From NCBI RefSeq assembly GCF_902833045.1, contig NZ_CADFDU010000004.1:496001-560000 (forward strand): DNA of 64,000 nt, in the 5' to 3' direction. Positions 33,449-40,836 of the stretch are shown one piece after another. The position numbers and the translations under genes were made by a program. Numbering within the stretch: position 1 is the first letter of the stretch; every line of letters starts with the position of its first letter. The notes beneath the pieces are model-generated. The model was not told where the DNA came from and searched no databases. It saw only the letters and a list, made by a program, of their open reading frames with translations. The DNA is from Burkholderia sp. BCC0322 (lineage in GTDB: Bacteria; Pseudomonadota; Gammaproteobacteria; Burkholderiales; Burkholderiaceae).

Positions 33449-34072
33449 TCAGAACTCCGCCGCCATCGCGACCGCGCGCGCTTGCGCCCGCTCGATGCTG
33501 TCGCTTGCCCGCGCACTCCACGTGTGTTCGACGGTCAGGCTTCTGACCTCGCTCACGCCGATGAACCTCAACCAGAATTCGATGTAGTCGGCCTGGTACT
33601 GGAACCCGGGGTTGTCGGCGCCCGCGCCGGTTTCCCGGCTTTGCCCGCGAACATGGATCACCAGCGCGCGCGGAATTTCCAGCAGCGGCGCGTATGCGTT
33701 GCCGTCGAACGTAAACAGCATGTTGCGCTGGCTGACGAGATCGATCAGTTGCTTGAGCTTGTACGGATAGCCGAAATTCCACATCGGCACGCCGACGACG
33801 ATCCGGTCCGCCTCCTGAAAACGCTTCACGAGCGACTGGATTCGCCGCCAGATCGACTGCTCGGCCTCGTCCATCGGCGCGTTTGCGACGCCCTTGTACT
33901 TGGCGCCGATCGCGTCGCTGCCAAAATCCGGCAAGTCTTCTTCCCAGACATTCAGCGTATCGACGTCGAGCGTTGCGCCCGTCTCCCGGTACGCATCGAC
34001 AAAGGTATTGGCAACCGCGATCGAAGCCGACCTGGCGCCGCGAGGAGAAGACACGATATTCAAAAGCCGCAT
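33449..34072 (-). CDS. azoR: FMN-dependent NADH-azoreductase
   Basis: The protein has 207 residues and the flavodoxin-like fold of AzoR. The N-terminal phosphate-binding loop reads IVSSPRGARSASIAVA, the substrate and FMN loop reads VPMWNFGYPYKLKQLID, and FDGNAYAPLLE and HVRGQSRETGAG follow. The enzyme reduces azo bonds and quinones with NADH, working as a dimer in the cytoplasm. It is convergent with the patatin gene. A 12-bp palindrome lies about 120 bases upstream of the ATG. Confidence 0.9.
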   Translation of the reverse strand: MRLLNIVSSPRGARSASIAVANTFVDAYRETGATLDVDTLNVWEEDLPDFGSDAIGAKYKGVANAPMDEAEQSIWRRIQSLVKRFQEADRIVVGVPMWNFGYPYKLKQLIDLVSQRNMLFTFDGNAYAPLLEIPRALVIHVRGQSRETGAGADNPGFQYQADYIEFWLRFIGVSEVRSLTVEHTWSARASDSIERAQARAVAMAAEF

Positions 34073-34190
34073 GATGTGAGACCCGGACAGGAATGCATGA
34101 TCAACGAGGCGGCCGGCGTGGCGGCCCCGGCTTCACTGCTGCGTCGCGGGCCGCAGGTCTTCATTGTCATGGATCGGCCCGCCCATATAG

Positions 34191-34202
34191 TTGCAATTGC
34201 AA
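34191..34202. promoter_or_regulatory. 12-bp palindrome TTGCAATTGCAA upstream of azoR
   Basis: TTGCAATTGCAA is perfectly symmetrical and AT-rich within GC-rich DNA, 119 bases upstream of the azoR start and on the far side of the rstB stop. It may bind a quinone-responsive regulator of azoR. Factor unknown. Confidence 0.4.
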
Positions 34203-34365
34203 TCGTAATGCAAAGCGCGCACGCGCGGCAACCGAATCGTCACGCGATTGCGGTGCGGGAAAGGTACGGCGTGAATGACCGGCGACGCACTCGAATCCGG
34301 CGCGCGCGGCTGCGTGCTGTCGTGCTGCTGTGACCGTCGAGGCTCGGCGCCCGTGCGGCGACTCG

Positions 34366-35496
34366 CTAGACCGGCCAGCTGATCTCGAAGCGCGCGCCGC
34401 CGAGTTCGACGGGATCGACGACCGCGATCCGGCCGTTGTGCGCATGGAGCACCTGCCGCGTGATCGACAGGCCAAGGCCATAGCCGCCGGTGCGGCGGTC
34501 GAGGCGTACGAATGCGTCGAAGATCCGCTCGCGTTCGCTCTCCGGCACGCCGGGGCCGTCGTCCTCGACGAAGATCCCGATATTGCCGTGCACGAGCGAG
34601 ATCCCGACGACGATCCGCGATTTCGCGTACTTGCTCGCGTTGCGCAACAGGTTGCGCATCGCATACGACATCAGCCGCCGGTCCATCTTCACGCGCAGAT
34701 CCGACGCGATCGCGATGCGCGACTCGATCGCGCGCTCCGGATACAGCAGCTGCGCATCGTTGACCTGATGCTCGAACCACGCGACGGGGGCCGTCATCTC
34801 GAGGTTCGACTGCAGCGAGCTGTATTCGAGCCGCGCGTACGTGAGGCTCATGTCGATCAGCTCTTCAAGCTCGGTCACGTCCTGCGCGATGCTCTCGAGC
34901 GCACCCTGGTATTCGGCCGCGGAACCCGGTTCGCGCAGCATTTCGAGCGCGAAGCGCACACGTGCGAGCGGCGTGCGCAGCTCGTGCGAGATGCCGTTCG
35001 TCAGATCGCGCTGCGCGGCGATCAGCCGTTCCATGCGCATCGCGAGCGCATTCAGCGTCCGCGCGAGCGGGCCGATGATCACGCTGTGCGATTCGCGCGC
35101 GCGCGTGTTGAAGCGCCCGCCCGTGAAATCGATCGCGCGCTCGCGCACCATCACGAGATCCGACCACACCGGCCGCATCCACCGGTACGCCGCGAGCGCG
35201 GGTGCGGCGAACACGAACACGAGCACGATCCAGATGTCGCCGGGCAGCGAATCGAACGCATGCCACACGACCTGCGGCGACAATTCGACGCACAGCGCGA
35301 GTGCCGGCACGAGCGCGGTCAGCAGCACGAGGCCGAGTAGATGCAGGTAGGTGCGCACGTAAAGGCGCGACCAGCTCGGGATGCGATCGGCGCGCGTATC
35401 GGTCCACGCGCGGCGGAAATGCAGCCAGCGCCATTTGACGTAGCGCAGCGTCGGCAGCGGCGGTGCATCGGGGTGCGAACGGGTTCGTCGGATCAT
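34366..35496 (-). CDS. rstB: Sensor histidine kinase, RstB-like
   Basis: The protein has 376 residues. Two membrane segments (about 50-70 and 88-106) enclose only about 18 periplasmic residues, so the sensor is in or near the membrane. A HAMP-like segment follows, then the phosphoacceptor H171 in GISHELRTPLARV, N box MRNLLRNASKYAKSR, G1 VEDDGPGVP and G2 GGYGLGLSITRQV. The gene lies 64 bases after the RstA-like regulator on the same strand. The pair resembles RstAB and related acid- or cation-responsive systems. It would phosphorylate RstA; the stimulus is not known. Confidence 0.87.
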   Translation of the reverse strand: MIRRTRSHPDAPPLPTLRYVKWRWLHFRRAWTDTRADRIPSWSRLYVRTYLHLLGLVLLTALVPALALCVELSPQVVWHAFDSLPGDIWIVLVFVFAAPALAAYRWMRPVWSDLVMVRERAIDFTGGRFNTRARESHSVIIGPLARTLNALAMRMERLIAAQRDLTNGISHELRTPLARVRFALEMLREPGSAAEYQGALESIAQDVTELEELIDMSLTYARLEYSSLQSNLEMTAPVAWFEHQVNDAQLLYPERAIESRIAIASDLRVKMDRRLMSYAMRNLLRNASKYAKSRIVVGISLVHGNIGIFVEDDGPGVPESERERIFDAFVRLDRRTGGYGLGLSITRQVLHAHNGRIAVVDPVELGGARFEISWPV

Positions 35497-35560
35497 CTCG
35501 GCTCCCGGCCGGCGGGTGGAATGCCCGCGCGAAACATGACGGCGTCGTACGAACGCCGAG

Positions 35561-36271
35561 TCATTCCCACGCGTGCTTGCTGAATTGATAGCCCTTGCTG
35601 CGGATCGTCTTGATCCGCTGCGGGTTGCTCGCGTCGTCGCGCAGCTTGCGGCGCAGCTTCGAGATGCGCCCGTCGATCGTGCGGTCGAGGCCGTCGAACT
35701 CGACGCCGCGCAACTGCAGCATCAGGTCGTCGCGGCTGACGACTTCGCCCGCATGGCACACGAGCGCCCACAACAGGTCGAATTCGGCCGACGTCAGGTC
35801 GGGCGTGCTGCCGTCGGGCAGCACGACGGAGCGGTCGGTGCGGTCGATCGAGAACTTGCCGAACGCGTAGCGCTCGGGCTGCGGCGCGGCGCTCTCGGCC
35901 GCGCGCGCGGGCGCACGGCGCAGTTGGGCCTTGATCCGCGCGAGCAGGATGCGCGGCTCGACCGGCTTGTGTACGTAGTCGTCCGCACCGAACTCGAGGC
36001 CGAGCAGTTCATCGAACGGCTCGTCGCGCGCCGTCACCATGATGATCACGCCGTCGTACTGCTTGCGCGCCTCGCGGCAGATTTCGAAGCCGTCCTTGCC
36101 CGGCAGGTTCACGTCGAGAATGACGAGATCGGGACGAATGGACAGGATCGCCGGCACCGCGGCGTCACCATGCAGCACAGTGTCGACTTCATAGTCGTTC
36201 TTGCGCAGGTAGCCGGCGATCAGCGTGGACAGGCGGGTATCGTCTTCGACGAGCAGGATGCGAAAAGACAT
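35561..36271 (-). CDS. rstA: OmpR-family response regulator, RstA-like
   Basis: The protein has 236 residues. The receiver domain has D10/D11, phospho-acceptor D53 in ILDVNLPGKDG, T in MVTARDE and the lysine in HKPVEP. The linker (PARAAESAAPQPE) is Ala-rich. The winged-helix output domain ends ISKLRRKLRDDASNPQRIKTIRSKGYQF. The ATG at 36271 (MSFRILLVEDD) is used; an in-frame ATG at 36289 is possible but has no better ribosome site. It precedes the kinase gene in one operon and is divergent from the glutaminase gene across 219 bases. Confidence 0.88.
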   Translation of the reverse strand: MSFRILLVEDDTRLSTLIAGYLRKNDYEVDTVLHGDAAVPAILSIRPDLVILDVNLPGKDGFEICREARKQYDGVIIMVTARDEPFDELLGLEFGADDYVHKPVEPRILLARIKAQLRRAPARAAESAAPQPERYAFGKFSIDRTDRSVVLPDGSTPDLTSAEFDLLWALVCHAGEVVSRDDLMLQLRGVEFDGLDRTIDGRISKLRRKLRDDASNPQRIKTIRSKGYQFSKHAWE

Positions 36272-36490
36272 GGGCAGCGGTCGGGTCATCGGAGAAGCCG
36301 CGGCGGCGCCGGCCGGTGCCGGACGCCGGCCGTTGGCCGAAACGTACCGCATGATACTGCGCCCGCAGATTGGCTGTTCAGCGGTCTTGAAAATAAGGGT
36401 GCGATATCGTCCGCGCTTGACGAATCGGCGCCGGGACGGTTCCATACGGGCTCGCCGGAATCCCGGCCGCTTACCTACCCGCCTGACTCG

Positions 36491-37405
36491 ATGAATTACC
36501 AGACTATCCTCGAACGCATCCATACCGAACTCACCCCCTGGATTGGCCGGGGACGGGTTGCCGACTACATTCCCGAGCTCGCGAAAGTGCCCGCCGACAA
36601 GTTCGGGATGGCCGTCGTGACGCTGGACGGAAACGTTTGCACGGTGGGCGACGCGTACGAGCGCTTCTCGATCCAGAGCATCTCGAAGCTGTTTGCGTGC
36701 ACGCTCGCCTTCCAGCTGCTGGGCGACGCGCTGTGGGAGCGGGTCGGACGCGAGCCGTCCGGCACCGCGTTCAATTCGCTGGTGCAGCTCGAAAGCGAGC
36801 GCGGCAAGCCGCGCAACCCGTTCATCAACGCCGGCGCGCTGGTCGTCACCGACGTGCTGTGCCGCCGCTTCGTGCGGGCCGAGACGGCGCTCGTCGAATT
36901 CGTGCGGCGGCTGATCGGCGCGAACGACATCGACTACGATTCGCGCGTCGCGCAGTCGGAGCTGCAGCACGCGGAGCGCAACCGCGCGATGGCGCACTTC
37001 ATGGCGAGCTTCGGCAACATGCAGATGCCGCCCGACACGGTGATCGACGCGTACTGCCGCCAGTGCGCGATCACGATGAACTGCGTCGAGCTGGCGCGCG
37101 CCGCGCTGTTCCTTGCGAACGGCGGCGTCGCGCCGGTCACCGGCGAGCGGATCGTCGATTCGAGTTCCGCGAAAAGGCTGTCGGCGCTGATGCTGACCTG
37201 CGGCACCTACGATGCGGCCGGCGATTTCGTGTATCGCGTCGGACTGCCCGCGAAAAGCGGTGTCGGCGGCGGCATCGTCGCGGTGCTGCCCGGCGAGATG
37301 GCCGTGTGCGTGTGGGCGCCGGGGCTCGATGCGAACGGGAACTCGCTGGCGGGGACGCTGGCGCTGGAGTGGTTGACGACTTATTCGGGGCGGTCGATTT
37401 TTTGA
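36491..37405 (+). CDS. glsA: Glutaminase A
   Basis: The protein has 304 residues, the full length of GlsA-type glutaminases, which fold like serine beta-lactamases. The active-site S63-I-S-K66 appears in RFSIQSISKLFA, and PRNPFINAGALVVTD and SGVGGGIVAVLPGEMAVCVW complete the pocket. It converts glutamine to glutamate and ammonia in the cytoplasm and often contributes to acid tolerance. Its divergent neighbour is RstAB, which in other bacteria is linked to acid response, so shared regulation is plausible. The ATG at 36491 lies in a leaderless-looking context with no strong ribosome site. Confidence 0.93.
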   Translation: MNYQTILERIHTELTPWIGRGRVADYIPELAKVPADKFGMAVVTLDGNVCTVGDAYERFSIQSISKLFACTLAFQLLGDALWERVGREPSGTAFNSLVQLESERGKPRNPFINAGALVVTDVLCRRFVRAETALVEFVRRLIGANDIDYDSRVAQSELQHAERNRAMAHFMASFGNMQMPPDTVIDAYCRQCAITMNCVELARAALFLANGGVAPVTGERIVDSSSAKRLSALMLTCGTYDAAGDFVYRVGLPAKSGVGGGIVAVLPGEMAVCVWAPGLDANGNSLAGTLALEWLTTYSGRSIF

Positions 37406-37541
37406 GGCGGCGGAGTCGGGCGTGCCTCATCTGACGCAATGCCGGCAGGTGAATCTCGGCGCGCTCAACGGAAAACTCGCCATTCGACAGCAATCGACCC
37501 CACCGAGACATGCACCGGTTCACACAACGAGACCACGAAAA

Positions 37542-37919
37542 ATGAAAATAGTCCTCGTCGCTTCATTATTAGGAATGTCATTGCTTGCTCAAACGTCACC
37601 TGCCTTCGCGGATAGTGACAACGGGAAAAAGATCTTCCTGGCGAGATGTGCCATGTGCCACGGAGCAGATGCCAAAGGAACAGGACCATTGGCCAATAAA
37701 AGCAACCCACCCACGCCCGATCTTACGACGCCCGCCTTCAAAAAACGACTCAACGATTATCCGGGCGTTATTGTCTCGTCAGTCATCCTTCGTCCAAACG
37801 GGGACCTGATTCCAAAAACGCTGCGAGAAAATGGCGTAAAACTGCCACCCCACCCCTGGACGGTCAAGGATTTTCGCGATTTGAATCAATACATGAGCGG
37901 ATTGATTTTAAATAAATGA
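37542..37919 (+). CDS. Small periplasmic c-type cytochrome (atypical)
   Basis: The protein has 125 residues. A signal peptide (about 1-23, ending AFADS) precedes a class I-like cytochrome c domain with the heme motif CAMCH (about residues 36-40) and a C-terminal helix DFRDLNQYMSGLIL. It should transfer electrons in the periplasm. No methionine lies between the heme motif and the final helix where the distal ligand is expected; only a histidine in LPPHPW (about residue 102) is available. Base composition is much more AT-rich than neighbours, indicating recent acquisition. It stands alone after glsA. Confidence 0.8.
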   Translation: MKIVLVASLLGMSLLAQTSPAFADSDNGKKIFLARCAMCHGADAKGTGPLANKSNPPTPDLTTPAFKKRLNDYPGVIVSSVILRPNGDLIPKTLRENGVKLPPHPWTVKDFRDLNQYMSGLILNK

Positions 37920-38118
37920 ATACCTTGATGCGAGTTCATATTGCCGGAATGCCGCCGGGATCACCCAGATCCTGACACGAGGCTACGAGCCGCGAGCATC
38001 CGGGCCCGGTTTTGCCCGCAGTCGGTTTCGCGCACTGGGGATCGGCAAGTTCCGCCGGCTCTGGCCCGTGCCGCTCTGCGACCTGCGCCGGCCGGCAAGT
38101 GCCGGCCCGATCGCACGA

Positions 38119-38532
38119 TCATGCAGCCGTGCCATCAGAATGGAACACGGTTGCAGACGCGAGTTCGATATCCGTCGGCACTTCGAATTCCTTTTTCATG
38201 AAGTCGAACATGGCAGGCGATACCTCGAACGAAAACGTTTCGCCCTGTGCCGCATTCCTGGTCAGGACACGACCGCGACGAATGTCATGCGGTGCGGCGA
38301 CAAAGTGCAGTTCACTCGAAATGCCGGCGTCCCGGGCGCGTTCGGCAAACGCCGAACGATTTCGCGCCTTCATGAAACCGAGATCCAGAACGACGTTCCC
38401 GCCATTTTTGGCGATCTGTTCGGCCGTGCCCCAGATCGAGAAACGCGTTGCGCCGGACAAGGCCGCGAGCGTCCGCGCGTCAGTAGACTTGCCGGCACCT
38501 TGCGGCCCGAAAACGATTGGTACCGCTGCCAT
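38119..38532 (-). CDS. P-loop ATPase/kinase-like protein, probably internally deleted
   Basis: The 137-residue product begins with a Walker A loop, VPIVFGPQGAGKST (about residues 5-18). In the family of small AAA/zeta-toxin-like kinases a conserved acidic stretch of about 30-35 residues, with an invariant Asp and a Trp-rich helix, follows the RFSI strand. Here RFSI runs straight into WGTAEQIAKNGGNVVLDLGF, so that stretch is missing while the frame stays open to the normal C-terminus (FEVSPAMFDFMKKEFEVP). The catalytic Asp is therefore probably lost. AAGGGG precedes the ATG. Likely an inactive or altered remnant of a nucleotide or polyol kinase. Confidence 0.7.
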   Translation of the reverse strand: MAAVPIVFGPQGAGKSTDARTLAALSGATRFSIWGTAEQIAKNGGNVVLDLGFMKARNRSAFAERARDAGISSELHFVAAPHDIRRGRVLTRNAAQGETFSFEVSPAMFDFMKKEFEVPTDIELASATVFHSDGTAA

Positions 38533-38592
38533 GAAATCCCCTTCCTCGAGGTCGAGCGCCGTCGCGGCGCCTTGTCATGGTTCTCGGCTCGG

Positions 38593-38979
38593 TCACTCGG
38601 CCGGCGCGAAATTCAGCTCGACGCCATTGCCTGCCGGATCGCGGAAGAAAATCTGCACCTGGCCGGTGAGCGGAACGTGGGCACGCGTGAACGCCACCTG
38701 GGCGTCGGTCAGATGACGCGCCATTTCGTCGGCGTCCGCACAGGAGAACGCAACATGATCGAACGTATTGGCAACGTTTGACGGACGCGACTCGCCCGGC
38801 CGCGCTTCCGACAGATGCAACACGGCCTGCGTGCCCGCATACAACCAGTACCCGAAGCGCTCGAACGGCGGACGAAACCCTTCCCGCAAGCCGACGATGT
38901 CGACGTAGAAATCGCGAAGCGAATCGAGTGTCTGCCGATCCGCCCGCAAATTGTAGTGACTGAATCCGGTAACTGGCAT
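38593..38979 (-). CDS. VOC (glyoxalase/bleomycin resistance/dioxygenase) superfamily protein
   Basis: The protein has 128 residues and the paired beta-alpha-beta-beta-beta modules of the vicinal oxygen chelate fold. Metal-ligand candidates are His8 in SHYNL, His75 in FDHVAFSCAD and Glu124 in GNGVELNFAP, in the order expected for metal-binding VOC enzymes. The activity could be a lyase, dioxygenase or antibiotic-binding role. ATG at 38979 gives the standard N-terminus. The upstream neighbour on this strand is non-coding; the following gene on the same strand is the deleted P-loop gene. Confidence 0.82.
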   Translation of the reverse strand: MPVTGFSHYNLRADRQTLDSLRDFYVDIVGLREGFRPPFERFGYWLYAGTQAVLHLSEARPGESRPSNVANTFDHVAFSCADADEMARHLTDAQVAFTRAHVPLTGQVQIFFRDPAGNGVELNFAPAE

Positions 38980-39313
38980 GACGTTTAGCTCGTGTTGGCG
39001 CAACGTGACAGAAAATGGCATCGCGCCGGGCATTGCCGCTTCGGGCACGCTCCGCGCGAAAACGGCAAGCCGGCAGGGGCGAGCAATCGCGGCCGACCAT
39101 CGACATGGACATCGCACTGCCGCGAACGACCGTGGGTCGATAAAGCGCACGCCAGTATATTGCGGCGGCGCAAGGACGTGGCGCCGGTTTGGCGGGGATG
39201 GCCGCGCGACGCGGCAAAACGCCCCTACGAAAATCGCATCGGCAAGCGCCCCGATTTTCCGGTACAAATCGGGCACGCTGAAATTCCCCGCGCGCAATCG
39301 GAGACTCTCGTTC
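38980..39313. other. Divergent intergenic region, no gene seen
   Basis: These 334 bases separate the VOC gene and the isochorismatase-fold gene, which point away from each other. Both promoters should lie here, but no repeat, operator or consensus promoter stands out. Confidence 0.45.
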
Positions 39314-39949
39314 ATGACTCGGCAAAACGCACCGGATATCGCAACGGTAACCCCCACGACTCCCGGCGACAGCCCATCCGCGCCGATTCCCGCCATCGTG
39401 CCGTCAAGCACCGCGCTGCTCGTCATGCATTACCAGACCGACATCCTCGGCCTCTTCCCGTCCGTCGCGCCCGGGTTGCTCGCCAATACGCGCCGGCTCT
39501 GCGACGCGGCCCGGGCAAGCGGCATCGGCGTCTGGTTCGCGAACCTCCGGTTCAGCCCCGGCTATCCGGAAGTCAGCCCGCGCAACAAGAACGGCCAGGG
39601 CATCAAGCAGCTCGGCCTCTTCGTCGACGACGGCCCGTCGCCGGAACTCGGCCGGCAGCCCGACGAGCCGCTGATCGTTGCGCACCGCGCCAGCGTGTTC
39701 TTCGGCACCGATCTGCAGGCGCGGCTGGTTGAACACGGTGTCGATTCGCTGATCATGGTCGGCATCGCGTCGACGGGCGTCATGCTGTCGTCGATCGCCC
39801 ACGCGAGCGACGCGGACTTCCGCCTGTACACGGTCAAGGACTGCTGTTACGACCCGGACCCGGTGGTGCATGAGCACCTGTTCTCCACCGCGTTCGAATC
39901 GCGCACGACGGTACTGTCGCTCGCGGACGCATTGCAGTTGATCGAGTAA
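39314..39949 (+). CDS. Isochorismatase-fold (cysteine hydrolase-like) protein lacking the usual triad
   Basis: The protein has 211 residues. After a Pro/Thr-rich N-terminal stretch (about 1-30) comes an isochorismatase-like Rossmann domain. The cysteine hydrolase triad is Asp in the first strand, Lys before the S-x-F-x-G-T-D-L motif and Cys after G-x-A-T. Here the first strand reads LLVMHYQTD with His at the Asp position, AHRASVFFGTDL lacks the Lys, and GIASTGVMLSS has Val where Cys is expected. The fold is intact but ordinary cysteine hydrolase activity is unlikely. Some family members of this type are known. It stands alone. Confidence 0.83.
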   Translation: MTRQNAPDIATVTPTTPGDSPSAPIPAIVPSSTALLVMHYQTDILGLFPSVAPGLLANTRRLCDAARASGIGVWFANLRFSPGYPEVSPRNKNGQGIKQLGLFVDDGPSPELGRQPDEPLIVAHRASVFFGTDLQARLVEHGVDSLIMVGIASTGVMLSSIAHASDADFRLYTVKDCCYDPDPVVHEHLFSTAFESRTTVLSLADALQLIE

Positions 39950-40012
39950 ACCAGCGCACGCGCGAGCGTGACAGGCCAGCGGCTTCACGCGAATCGGCCC
40001 GCGGAATAACAC

Positions 40013-40687
40013 CTACCGGGCCGTTCCGATCCCTTTCAGGATGAGGTCGACGCCGGCCACGAACTGCTCGCGCTCGTCGTGCGCGGCCAGTTGCGCCGCC
40101 ACCTTGCGCACGAACGGATAGTCCGCGGGATCGAGTTGCGTCCACCGGCCGGCGACGGCCGCGACGATCTCCGGCTGCGCCGGATCGCGCGGATGCAGGC
40201 GGGCGCCGGCCGCGTACTGGCCGGCCAGCCCGAAGATGTAGTGCATCAGCGCGGACGCCGCGTTGAATTGCGCGGGCTCCGGCACGCCCAGCGCCTGCAG
40301 ATGCCCGCCGACGCTTTCGAGAATCCGCAGCACCGCGTCCTGCCACGGCGCGCGGAACAATTGCGCGCCCACCCACGGATGTGCGCGGAACGCATCGAAC
40401 AGACGCAACGCGACACGACGGATCGCCTCCGCCGCATCGCCGTCAGGCGTCGTCGACTCGTCCGCCATCGCGCCCGCGATCACCCGATCCGCGGCCGCGG
40501 CGAGCAGGTCGTGCTTGTCGGCGACATACCAGTAGATCGCGCCGCTTCCGGTCGCCAGATGCGCGGCAAGCGTGCGAAACGTCAGTGCGCCTTCGCCGTC
40601 GTTGTCCAGGATGTCGATCGCGGCATCGACGATCCGCTCTTTCGACAGCGCGTCGGCGCGTCGCTCGGTTCGGTTCCGGGTTGTCAT
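40013..40687 (-). CDS. TetR-family repressor, next to a FAD monooxygenase
   Basis: The protein has 224 residues. The N-terminal TetR DNA-binding domain (about 13-60) contains LTFRTLAAHLATGSGAIYWYVADKHDLLAAAADRV, where the conserved ring-Tyr and Lys sit. The C-terminal ligand domain is of TetR_C type. The ATG at 40687 gives MTTRNRTERRADALSKERI, the usual short basic arm. It is divergent from the FAD monooxygenase gene with two identical palindromes between them. It likely represses both until an aromatic or antibiotic ligand binds. Confidence 0.88.
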   Translation of the reverse strand: MTTRNRTERRADALSKERIVDAAIDILDNDGEGALTFRTLAAHLATGSGAIYWYVADKHDLLAAAADRVIAGAMADESTTPDGDAAEAIRRVALRLFDAFRAHPWVGAQLFRAPWQDAVLRILESVGGHLQALGVPEPAQFNAASALMHYIFGLAGQYAAGARLHPRDPAQPEIVAAVAGRWTQLDPADYPFVRKVAAQLAAHDEREQFVAGVDLILKGIGTAR

Positions 40688-40697
40688 GCGCGGTAGC

Positions 40698-40748
40698 TTG
40701 ACACACCTGGAACAACGTTCCAATATCTCGAAATGGAACGGCGTTCCA
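40698..40748. promoter_or_regulatory. Twin TetR operators overlapping a promoter
   Basis: TGGAACAACGTTCCA (40708-40722) and TGGAACGGCGTTCCA (40734-40748) are two copies of one 15-bp palindrome, TGGAAC-N3-GTTCCA, 26 bases apart centre to centre. TTGACA at 40698-40703 is a -35 candidate and the first operator covers the spacer. Two-site control of the divergent tetR and monooxygenase promoters is the natural reading. Confidence 0.75.
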
Positions 40749-40836
40749 CATCATTCCCATTCCTGGCGCACGCCCGCAGTCAGGTGCGGCCCTTCTTACC
40801 GACATCGGCCCGCCCTGGCCGGAAACCGAGCCCTCG

